This document shows positions 42,741 through 53,099 of a DNA stretch of 64,000 nt, one piece after another. The stretch covers positions 2,514,478 to 2,578,477 of the forward strand of contig JBBCBC010000030.1 in assembly GCA_037126765.1 (NCBI GenBank). Direction: 5' to 3'. The notes beneath the pieces were generated by a model. The model worked only from the letters and a program-made list of their open reading frames with translations. It did not search any database and was not told the DNA's origin. The position numbers were made by a program, and so were the translations under genes. The stretch comes from Stenogyne calaminthoides. Its lineage: Eukaryota; Streptophyta; Magnoliopsida; Lamiales; Lamiaceae. Each line of letters starts with the position of its first letter. The first letter of the stretch is position 1.

Positions 42741-44370
42741 ACAGTTATGAGCCAGTCTGGAAGAAGTTATTCCTCTTATAGAGGAAGGGGAGGCAGAGGA
42801 TCTCCTATTTTACAACAAGGGAAGAAATCCCTTTACAACCAGAACATTTCTGGTATTGGTTCTTCTTAAAAAGGAGAAAATTTTGATAAGGAATTTCAAG
42901 AATTCCTCAAACAACGGAGCAGGAATATTCAAGTCCAGGACAATGCTTCAAAACCTGATGATGAGGAGTCATATTCTTCAGTCGCTCAAAAAGAATATAA
43001 ATTCTTTGATTCTCCTAAGAGAGAATTGATTCTTGTCATCGAAGATGATGATGAAAAATTTAAAGAGTCCCCATGGATTCTTATGGATAAGTATTTTTCA
43101 GCTAATAGTTGGAATATGAAAACTTATAAGACTAGAGGATTTTATGAGAATATCCTCATTAGCCTTGGAAGTGTTGATATTCAACATTTTCCTCCTAAGA
43201 GTAAAGCGATAAATTACTCTAAATTTATCATTAAAAAAATCATCTCCATCCAAGATGGGGGGTACTTTCTCCTTTTGTTTGAGAGAAGCATGACTAATGA
43301 AGTCACTAAAACAATTTACCAATACAATTATTGGGATTATCTACAAAGTTTTTATTAAACTTTATTTTATCAGAATGCTAGGCATTCTCACACTTGGCTG
43401 ATAAAAATTTGTGATAATATCAGTAGGAATCAAATTCTAATTGGCTTTTTTCTCCCGGTGGGGAAATTTTGGTACTTTGGCGGAGATATTTTTTCAAGAG
43501 ATTAAATCTCTATTGGAAGAATATTATATTAATTTTTCTTCATTAAAAACTCATAATACAAGTAGTAAAACTATTTGTATGTTTTTTGTTGATTAGGAAT
43601 CCCATGGGTCCGAAATGGAGACCGTAATTCAGCTTATCTTTCAAGATGATATACCAAGTTTATGGAGGATCCATACTACGAGATTTTGGAATAACTTAAA
43701 TGTTATTCCCGGCTCCCCATGAGTCACCTTTTGCAAGGAAAATATCAATAGGATTAAATCCAAAATAGAAGAATATAAAAAGTCTTCTGGTGAAAAGACC
43801 TCAAATAGTCTTTCTTCATTTTCTGAATATTCTAAGAAATATGTTGGTTTATTTTCCAAGGAAAAAATTATGGATCTTTATATGGATCATATCAAGAAAG
43901 ATTTATTCAATGATATTGATTTTACTTCAAAATCGATGTCTCTATGATTTTTGGTTCGAATTACAAGATGCTCAGGACCCAAATTAAGACTATCAAGACT
44001 TTTCTCTTCAAGAAAGTTTTGATCTTTTGAGAAATTCTCTTAAAGAGAAACTTAAAGAAAGAAAGTGTTAATGGAAGATTGGAGATTATATCTAAATAGC
44101 TCCAAACTAATGCAAGTTTCTAATATATGGAAGGTCCCTTTTCATGTTATTTTTGATGAAAATAATAATGAAATCCGAGATAAAAATTATCTCAAAGTTC
44201 TGAAGAAGAAAATTAAGATTCTTGAAATATGTATTCTGTCTTTGGAAAAAAACGAGATACATGAATGATATTGATGAAGGAAGACATTATCCTCATTCCT
44301 TAAAAGGATTTAAGAAGACTCTAATTCTTCTGAAGAAACAAACTTCACTAATGGCGATTTAGAGAAGACT
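42741..44370 (+). pseudogene. pararetroviral 3' ORF (right arm), broken
   Basis: Mirror of 36100-37725, starting with the same Arg/Gly-rich segment. The longest open pieces are 43026-43358 and 44065-44268, and numerous stops occur. Function unassigned. Confidence 0.55.
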
Positions 44371-44379
44371 TTGATTTAG

Positions 44380-45127
44380 CACATTCCAGCAAAATGTGGC
44401 TACAATGATCGTCGACAAAATCAAATTTCGTCATTCTTTGCCAGATCAGCAGAAAAGATCGTTCATGAATAGTAATTACTATTCAATTTTTTTTTTTTTT
44501 TTTTTTTTGCTTTTGTTTTTTCAAGACTATTTTTTTTTTTTATTTTGAAATTCGGGGTTTGATATTTGGTTCTTTTCATCTATAAATAGTTTGTATTTTT
44601 TTTTTTTCAGAGAAGACGCGAAGTTTAGACTAAATCCCTTTCTCTTTCTAAATCCCTCTCTTGTGTGCAACCTTGTAACCTTGTAATACTATTGTTCATA
44701 AACTGGTTTTTGCTTGTGACATTTTAAAGGTATATTGTTATTTAAATTCTATATTTTAAATTTTTATTTTCGATGATTCCACCTCAATGCTCGGCTAAAT
44801 TACTTGTATTGAATCATGACCGACTTAACTATACTCTACTATCATGTGCATTTGGAATTATATTCATATTGATCCGTAATTTGATATATCAAAGGTAGAG
44901 TTGGTTTAGGTAAGAGGTTTTAGCTTCAAATGATATTCATGAGTTAATCATGTGGCTAAATTTTTTTTTGCCGCTTTTTCGATGAATAAGCAGCGCTTTT
45001 TGGTGTAAAAACTTTTTTCAGGTTAACTCATGGACTATGGAATTTCTCAGTAATTTTCTATTCGTGTTTGTAAAATATCCACATGATACTATTGATATAG
45101 ATCTTTGCACGATCCTTATGTTAATAT

Positions 45128-45130
<3 letters not shown>
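44380..45130 (+). promoter_or_regulatory. viral promoter and leader, right arm
   Basis: CTATAAATAG near 44580 is a TATA box, followed by a T-rich run and transcript-leader-like sequence to ATGGTAT at 45125-45131, where the (TA)n tract starts. It has long poly-T runs around 44490-44610. Confidence 0.6.

Positions 45131-45173
<43 letters not shown>
45131..45173 (+). repeat. (TA)n microsatellite, right border of the pararetroviral insert
   Basis: About 20 AT units directly after the viral terminus. Confidence 0.95.
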
Positions 45174-45178
<5 letters not shown>

Positions 45179-45554
45179 CATCAAAATTTTCAAGTGGGTC
45201 AGGGGCCCAACTACCTTCTTGGCCCCATATAGTTTCGCCCCTGTTAATATAATTAAATTTGTATTTTTTGCTATTGTATTAGATAAATAAATGTGTTTCT
45301 CGAAATAGAATAGCTCAAATGTTCATCATTATTTATTGTCTCGGGATTATGCGTTATATTAAATTTATTTTTATTTATTTTTTGATTTTATACATGTTTA
45401 TAACATTGACCTTTTTTTTAGTGAAATAGGTTAATTAGGCAAGCCTATGCATAGATGGTAGGAGGTTTAATAATACATGTCTGTGCAATTAATTGTATTT
45501 TGAAGTCTTGAAGAACACAACTCAAGTGAATATCAAAATAATTTATTTTATATA
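45174..45554. other. AT-rich spacer, nothing identified
   Basis: No supportable gene or repeat. Confidence 0.45.
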
Positions 45555-46430
45555 AGAAAATTTCATTTTTGATTACTAAAGTTGACTTTTTTTCCAAATT
45601 TGGTGATCCACTTTTACTCATTTTTTATATTGTTTACCCAAGTTTTTTTTTTCTCACATTAGGTCCTGTCGTTAGTTGACCCGTCTTTGATTGGCGGGGT
45701 CAATGGGAAAAAACGCGAATTCATTTATAGTATCAAAAAAACACCACCAAAATTGAAATTTCATACTCTGTCTTTCAAGAGATTTTGGGTGACGAGAAGG
45801 AAAAAACTTGGGTTTGCACCACAATGCGGTAAACTTTCGCTTATTGCTTTAGTTGCTCAATTTTCCTCTTCTTTTTCTTCATTGTCTCCTTGTAACTCTC
45901 TCTCTCTCTCCCCTTTTATGCGTTCTTAATTTGATTGAATTTTGTTCAGATGTAGATTGAAAGAAGTTTACAATTTTTTTTATTAAATGGTGTTTCGTGA
46001 AGGATGTTTTGAAGTCATGAATATAATTATGTAGCCATATAATTATGAAGTTTACAATTTGCTTATAATTCAAGTCCCCTTAATAAAACAAAGCTTGAAT
46101 AAGAGAAATTCTTTACCCAAGATGCTTATAAACAATAAAACTTACTTTTGATTGCAAATACAAAGTTTGATTAGAGAGAAATCAATGTAAATTGAAAGAA
46201 ATAGGGTTTCAGGGAAAAAGGAAAAATAGGCTGTCGAATTTGGAGTCGATCTTTATAACCCTAAATGAATTCGCGCATTTTCCCGTTGGCGCCGTCAGTC
46301 AAAGACTGGTCAACTGACGGCATGACCTAATGTGAGAAAAAAAAATTGGGTGACCAATTTTGAAAGTGAGTAAAAGTGGGTGACTAAATCTGAAGAAAAG
46401 TAAACTTTAGTGACCAAAATGAAATTTTCT
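45555..46430. mobile_element. foldback element with ~185-bp inverted ends
   Basis: The left end AGAAAATTTCATTTTTGATT and the reversed right end AGAAAATTTCATTTTGGTCA stay alignable inward through CACTTTTACTCA, CTCACATTAGGTC, GTCAGTTGACC and GCGAATTCATTTA. The interior has no convincing gene. It lies about 450 bp upstream of the Mpv17-like gene. Confidence 0.8.
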
Positions 46431-46880
46431 CAAAATTTAACATGTCAAAATGTTTACTCATTCGGTTCGTTCCACTATTAACCCCGCATCTATCTTCCGT
46501 CGCTCATTACTTTTTTTTAATGTGAAGTTTATTTCGAAACATGAGAATATATGAAAAATATTACATGCACAGTAAAAACTAGCATTTTACAAACAAAATG
46601 TTAATTCGTATCAATAATAATAATAATAGTAACTCACGATAAACATAGTGCAGATAAACATGATACACATAATATCATATTATGAATATAATTAATATTA
46701 ATAAAATAAAATAATATAATACCCCTTCCACCCACACTGCTACTGCTTGGTCAAAAATCAAAATCACAGAAGGAGTAACTGCGGCATCAATCGCCAACCA
46801 TATGAAATAGTGTGGTGTGTGATACTAAAAATAAAGAATCAAGAAAACATCTTTGACAAATAATTCGAATTTCTGCAAAA

Positions 46881-48980
46881 ATGGGATCTTTGGGAAATGG
46901 TGGCATATGGGGAATGGGGCCCTTTCACGATAGCTTTCGACGGCGGAACAGCAAGAAGAGAAACACCAGTAAAAATGAATCAAAGCCCTCCAATTCTGTC
47001 GATTCCAGCGGCGGCGGCGGCGGTTACCGGTTCCCTCTTAAGCAAGCCGCCACCGCCGCCTCCCTTTGCCTGACCGGAGACACCATTGCCCAGCTCCGCC
47101 ACCGTTGGGTCAAAAACAAAGCCCATTCTGATGATTTCAAGGTCAGAATATTAATACTGTGTGTGTGAAAGCTTTTGTATAATATATATGAATCATTTTT
47201 TAACTTAGGGTTTAAGGCGAGTGTAAATATGCTAGTTTTTATTGGTTTCAAATTTTCTGGGTTCTTGAAATTCTGTTCTTATATAAATTTTTTGATTGCT
47301 GACTGTTGTGGAATAAAGGCATCATAATTAGGTAAAAATATTGATTAATTGAAGGGTTGTTTTCCCTTTCTTTGCTTCCATTGATTTCAATTGAAGAATC
47401 ATTGGATAATATGTAGATTCTAGTTCGAAATTCAGAGCATGGTACAGCTCAATTTAAATCTTGCTAAGTGGTTCTGGATAATTAGTTGTAAGTTACCTGG
47501 ATTTCAATTATAATTATGTGTGTGTGTGTTCATACTATAGGATTGTGAAAATCCTTGCTTTATGTGCTCAAACATTGTCAAAACTTGATGGGATGTCGAT
47601 GCGTGTCTCGATTCTATCTATTTGATTTTCGAAATACAGTCAACAATTAGGGGGTGCTTGGTTCAAAATCTTCAATTGGAATGATGATGAGAATCATGAA
47701 TAGAGAAATGGGGATAAAAAAAATGAATATTGGTTGAGGAATTGTGAAATGGTTGAAGAAAAATGATTATAGGGTAAACAGTAGTTAATCAAAATGGGGG
47801 TAGTGATCAACTTATTTTGAGTCTCGTTACCTCGTGGAATTGATCATCTCTTATTATCATTCCCGTTGAAGAATTACGAACCAAGCGCCCCCCCCACCCC
47901 CTAATTTGTCCATGAATTACACTCTGTTTGAGGCTGTATAATCATCACACTGCTCACCCTTTCGACCTCAACTTGTTCGGCCCAATTTTTTAATTTTGTG
48001 TTGCTATTTCCTCTTGAATAAACGATTTGTGTTATCATTAGGGATATCTCTGCACATTATTTCTCTAGAGGCTTCATGCTTGTTCAAACTCTTTGCATAA
48101 AAGAGCGAAAACTACTTTTGCAGGATGTCTTAAGCATAGTTTTGTCTGAACATGACTATATTCGAGCCCTGCGAATGAGTTCATACGGCTTTCTGCTGTA
48201 TGGTCCTGGTTCATATGCATGGTACCAATTCCTCGATCATACTATGCCGAAGCAAAATGTTCAGAACCTAATGATGAAGGTAATTTATTAAGTTAGGGAT
48301 CTTTAATCTTATAAATGATTTCTGAACTCTTTATTCTGGCTCCTTTTTCAGGTTGTATTAAATCAAGTTGTACTAGGGCCGTGCGTAATTGCTGTTATTT
48401 TTGCGTGGAATAACTTATGGCTAGGGAAACTTTCTGAACTTCCTAATAAATACAAGAACGATGCCCTCCCTACCTTATTAACCGGTAAAGTCCTTTATCT
48501 AGTTTTGTGGTTACTAGTTAGTGTTCACATTCCTTACGTACTTGTATTATCGTGCAGGTTTCAGGTTCTGGATTCCAGTCAGCATTTTGAATTTTTGGTA
48601 CGTTATTCGTATTCCAGTCAGCATTTTGAAGATACCGTGGATATGGATTTTGTCTTGAATCGAGCAGTTTCATACTCTAAAAAAACCCGTGGAAACAAAT
48701 TATAAATATGAACATGATGTTTTCTTGAAATGGTTTTCGGTAAAAAGAATATGATAAGGATAAGGAATAGATTAAAGGGTTTAGCAGGTCTAGCTGTTGC
48801 GTTCCACCCGTGAATGAATGATATTTTGAAATTTCCAGAATTCAAATTGATTTGAAAATTAACTCTCTTAAATGCACTTGATTGGATTATAGGGTGGTTC
48901 CTCTTCAAGCCCGCGTTGGTTTCATGTCGATGGGGTCCATATTCTGGAACTTTTATTTATCTTCAACCATGAGCAGGTGA
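46881..48980 (+). CDS. Mpv17/PMP22-family membrane protein, five exons
   Basis: Exons 46881-47141, 48124-48279, 48352-48484, 48558-48597 and 48893-48980 join in frame with GT-AG borders to give 225 codons plus stop. The N-terminus is Ser/Lys-rich with a Gly run (residues 1-55), perhaps a targeting region. The Mpv17/PMP22 domain follows (LCLTGDTIAQ; RMSSYGFLLYGPGSYAWYQF; LNQVVLGPCVIAVIF; GFRFWIPVSILNFW; GFMSMGSIFWNFYLSS). The family are small proteins with four membrane helices in peroxisomal, mitochondrial inner or plastid membranes; yeast Sym1 and human MPV17 are members. The organelle cannot be fixed from sequence. The full domain length and tidy splice sites make it look functional. Stop is TGA at 48978-48980. 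Confidence 0.9.
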
Positions 48981-50047
48981 CTTTTGCTAAAAAATTATAT
49001 GTACCCAGAAGTGATGATTTTAACCATCAGGTGAGGTGTTGTTCTAATATAACGATTCGTGATTTTAATCCTTTTGTTATGCCATTATGTTTTTTGATAT
49101 TAATCCCTATTTTTCTAATTTGTAGGCCTTGAATCTGGTCGAACGTATAATCACAGTTCTTTTTCACATTAACAAAGACTCGAAACATTGCACGTTAGAT
49201 CAGTGAAACGGTGCTACAGCTTTTGGTGCGTCCGCAGAACACTGGGTTCTGAATTCTCGATTTTTCCTTCTCCAAGTTGTAGAATTTCATGTCTTCATTA
49301 ATTATAACAAGTACACGAGTTCATAAATCATAATCTATTCACTAGTTTTGTTTTCCTCCATCTATTTAACAATTTGTACGATGAATAGACCTGTGCGTAT
49401 GTTTGCACGTGCTCGTTTCTTTTGCACTAGATTTCCCTCTTGCATTCCATCTGGTAACTCTGGTTTAGCCAAAATTTTCTGGAGAGTAGGCTATAATATA
49501 ATCTGCATCATTACCTCTTCTGCTTATATTGGCAGATAATGTGTGAAATAAACCATTCTAGTCTCGTATTTCATTTCACGTGCCAGATTATCGTGGTCGA
49601 TGGATTTTTCTCTCAGATTTGAAAATTTAAACGAACAAAAATGAGCAGGAAGTTGCTGAAAAAGTAATGTGCAATAAGGTATAGGATAAGAAAAGAACCA
49701 TTCCTCCCAATTAAAAGGCTTGTGAAATGAACTATGAGACGTCAAAAAATCAATAAAAATAACCATAACAGTGAAATGGAAAAGCATTCAACAGTAGTAT
49801 GAAATGAAATACAAACATCACACAGAATCAAATTCCTTGCTTTCACTTGCAGTGATGAATCTTCTTATCCTGCACAAAACCATAACTTCAAATAGACAAA
49901 AGCACCTTTAAATAACAAGAAAAAGATGTCCTGATAGCATGAAAAAAGCAAGAAAATTCCCACAAGGTGATGAATAAAACTCCTCCCCCCTAAAATTTTC
50001 ATTTCATTTCACTGGGGGTGCGAAAATCATTGGGACGTCGTACCACC
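48981..50047. other. intergenic: Mpv17-like 3' side and RING-gene promoter
   Basis: No gene supported. The short ORFs at 49348-49539 and 49524-49787 (minus) have no coding signature. Confidence 0.45.
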
Positions 50048-51178
50048 ATGAGTGGAAGCTCGCAGCAACATGGACAAGACTGGATTTATACGCTTGCAGA
50101 TATATCAGATTTTCCTCCACCAATTATATCAGGCTTTCCCTTTCATCCAGCTGGAAGATCTCCGGTTTGTTCTTATATTTTTTACACACACATTTGCTGT
50201 GAGTTTTTTTTTTTTTTTTTTTTTTCACAATTTTGTTTCTTGATCTGTATTTAGAATCCTGGAGGAAGAACAAGAGGTCCCTGGTTGTTGGTTGAGGATA
50301 GATTCATTGGAGGGCATAATCATGGCTTACCAAGGTGATTAAATTTATTTAGATTCATTTCTTGGCTTTCCTAATCTGTATAATTCTATGTCCAAAAGGT
50401 CGTGTTTGTTAATCCCTCCGTTTCATAATAAGTGTCGTTTTAAAGATTAACTTTCGTTTCTAATTAATTGTCACTTTAGTCATTTCTCCACATTTCTTCC
50501 AAATTTACGTCATTTGTATCCCGAAAAGATGTATTATGTTGCGATTAAGGATGTCTCTTAAGATATATATAAAGTTGATTGAGGGTAAATATGTCAAAAT
50601 TTCATGTTTATTAATTTAATACAGATTTTTAAAACGACACTTATTATGAAACAAGTAGAGTATAAATATGTTTGTTCCTATGCAGTTTTCCACCTGCACA
50701 AACCCCTCGTCCTTCGGCACCGTTGGTACTCTTTGACACATATCAGGGCAGGCCCGACTCCCCTCCGACGTACCACCAACCGTGGAATGACCAGGGGTCT
50801 ACGGCGGTGGAATCGAGGCTGAGTCCGGACGAGCAAAAGCAAGCAGTTAACAGGCTGAGGAAACAACTCTACAGCCCTAATATAAACAGTATAATCAGGA
50901 GGTTAGGCACCAAGTCCAGTAGTCCTGGAGGATCTCTCCAGGGCGACGATGCAGGGAAACGGTGTGCCGTCTGCTTGGAAGATTTCGAGACCAAGCAGTT
51001 CGTCACGACCACTCCCTGCAACCACATGTTTCATGAAGAGTGCATCGTTCCGTGGGTGAAGAGTCAGGGGAAATGCCCCGTTTGTAGATTCGTGATCGCT
51101 GAAAAAAGTCCGCCTCAACGGAACAGAAACGACGTTGCATCCAGCCGCGGTGGAGCCGGGAGGAACGTGATCTTTTAG
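50048..51178 (+). CDS. RING-H2 finger protein, probable E3 ubiquitin ligase, three exons
   Basis: Exons 50048-50164, 50255-50334 and 50686-51178 join in frame with GT-AG borders to 229 codons plus TAG (51176-51178). The RING-H2 (C3H2C3) domain is complete near residues 145-190: CAVCLEDF, then TPCNHMFHEECIVPWV and KCPVCRF, giving all eight zinc ligands. The N-terminus is Pro/Gly-rich (DFPPPIISGFPFHPAGRSP) and has no membrane segment, so a soluble enzyme is likely. An in-frame upstream ATG (50018) would add 10 codons; the one at 50048 is preceded by TACCACC, a better context. The family transfers ubiquitin from an E2 to target proteins; substrates are unknown. Intron 2 holds a Stowaway-like MITE. 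Confidence 0.9.
50412..50660. mobile_element. Stowaway-like MITE in intron 2 of the RING gene
   Basis: The left end TCCCTCCGTTTCATAATAAG and the reversed right end CTCTACTTGTTTCATAATAAG share GTTTCATAATAAGTGTCGTT exactly. A TA follows the right end. No ORF. Confidence 0.85.
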
Positions 51179-52375
51179 GAGAGATTGTGTATGAAAAATA
51201 GCATTTCTTACCTTATTTCACTGTCACAATTACACTATGATGTAATTGATGTACGTATAGTGCATTGTTGGAATATATTATGAAACATTGGTGAGAAATT
51301 CCTGCATAACTACTCCAATAATATAAATATTATCTTTACTTACTAATACCTTTCTGTTATATATAGTAATATCTTTCTGACTTTCTCTTCATTCATCAAG
51401 TTCCATTCCAAAATTCAGTTGTAACGAACTCATTCACTCTCAATCCTTCAATGTTCATCTTCGTTTCAATTCATGTATTTCCCCATGAATTTCTACATAG
51501 GGGCTATATATATTATTATAATTATTAACTGAAATAACACGGACATAAAATTGGGATATATAGAAAAATGTAAAATTAAGAACAAGATTTTTTATTTTTT
51601 TCTGTCAAAAAAAAAAAAAAAAAAAGAACAAGATTATTTTTTCAATCAGCTTATCAAGATATTGATTAATGAAAGTCGTTGCATGCTGATGTTGTTTTGT
51701 GATTAGTGAATTTTTAATTTGAATTTATCTATTCGGTGTCAAATGATCCTCATCATAAATTCATACTTGTTCTAAATACCAGAATAATATTTGTTTATCA
51801 TTTTCTTGTGTGGACCACAAACTTCCTCGTATGGACCATATGTGTGTTACATAATTTCAGAAAGGGATGTTATCGAATTTGAAATTTGCACGCCAAGGTT
51901 ATTAATAATTGAACTCAACATTTTTATTTTATTCATACAATATACTCCATTATATATGATTTTAACATTTATTTTTAATGGTAGTATACGAAATTCAACT
52001 AAAAAAAAACACTTTCTTTAGACGATTTCATGATAAGAATGAGCATAACACAGACATAACGCATTAATACTTTAAATAATAATTTATTTATCGTCTCAGG
52101 TCCTAAGACAATGGGACGTTTTTATCGTAAAAAATTGCCGCACAAGAGTAAAATTTATTTTAAACGATTTTTCTTTTAAGAACGGAAAAATAATATTTTC
52201 AATCGCGCCTGCCCTTATTTTTTGTTTAAAGAAAAAATAAAAGACATTTTAAAGAAAAGAAAACAAATCTTTGAGGAATAGTCAAAATCCCACTAGAAAA
52301 ATATAATAAAAAGGTTATAGCCCAATCAGCCATTGGGAAAATTCCACGTAGGCTATTGGCACCCTCTAATTTACT
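51179..52375. other. AT-rich intergenic stretch, nothing identified
   Basis: RING-gene 3' UTR side followed by AT-rich spacer with an A18-19 run near 51610. No gene or repeat supported. Confidence 0.5.
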
Positions 52376-52993
52376 TCTTCCACTCCACTCCCCATCTTCA
52401 TTCCTCCCAACCCCATTAGCTTCTTTCTCGCTCTACACTCACAGCACCTCCTCTCAGGTATGTTTCTTCATTTCATAGAGCCGAAATTTTCAGCTTTTCT
52501 GCCTTGTTTATCTTCAAATTTTAATGGGTTTTGTTTCAAATTAGTAATTTTACTCGAATTAATCTCATTCGTTGGTTTGAATTTGAAGAGCTGGATGATT
52601 TTAGTTTGATTAATTACATGTGTTCTTGGTGGGCTTTGCGTAATTCGTCGTAAAACAATAGAATATATGATTGAAACAATCGCCTATTTTCATTTTTTTT
52701 TTTTTTGTGGTTTATTAGTTTTAAAATGACTTTCGAGATGGAGTGATATTGATGCTTAAATTTATTCAGATTGATTTGTTTATTAGTTAAATACTTATGT
52801 GTTTGTATGTGTATATTCCTCTTTTCTACTCCAAAAACAAAGTTTTTTTTGGCTGCTGACTGAAAATTCTCATCATCTTGACTAAATAAACTGACCTTTT
52901 TTCAATTCCTCCTTTGTTCCTCAGAATCTTCATAATATTGTCAATCATATGTATTGATCTCTTAAACTTGTCTAATTCCAGAGGAATATAAAA
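52376..52993 (+). other. 5' UTR exon and leader intron of the FtsH-like gene
   Basis: A pyrimidine-rich leader ends ...CCTCTCAG|GTATGTTTC at 52457. The intron runs to ATTCCAG at 52981. The start codon follows 12 nt later. Confidence 0.55.
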
Positions 52994-53099
52994 ATGGCAA
53001 CCTCATCTGCTTGTATCAGTGCCTTGTCTGCTGGTAATACCAGAAAAGATTTAAGCAAAGAAATATACGGGCAGCAGTTTATCCAATCGTCGAGCCTTC

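Larger units (their letters stand above)
35336..45130. mobile_element. endogenous pararetrovirus (Caulimoviridae), imperfect palindrome
   Basis: Two inverted arms of about 3.75 kb (35336-39100 and about 41345-45130) flank a 2.2-kb single-copy centre. The right half reads, in plus order: coat-protein region with CCHC knuckle, aspartic protease, reverse transcriptase-RNase H, a downstream ORF, promoter and leader. The left arm repeats only the part from reverse transcriptase onward, in minus orientation. Both outer ends read ATGGTAT(CA) against a (TA)n tract. The organisation is caulimovirid; a solendovirus-like type is a guess. No movement-protein region was recognised. All frames carry stops or shifts, so it is a fossil copy. 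Confidence 0.9.
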
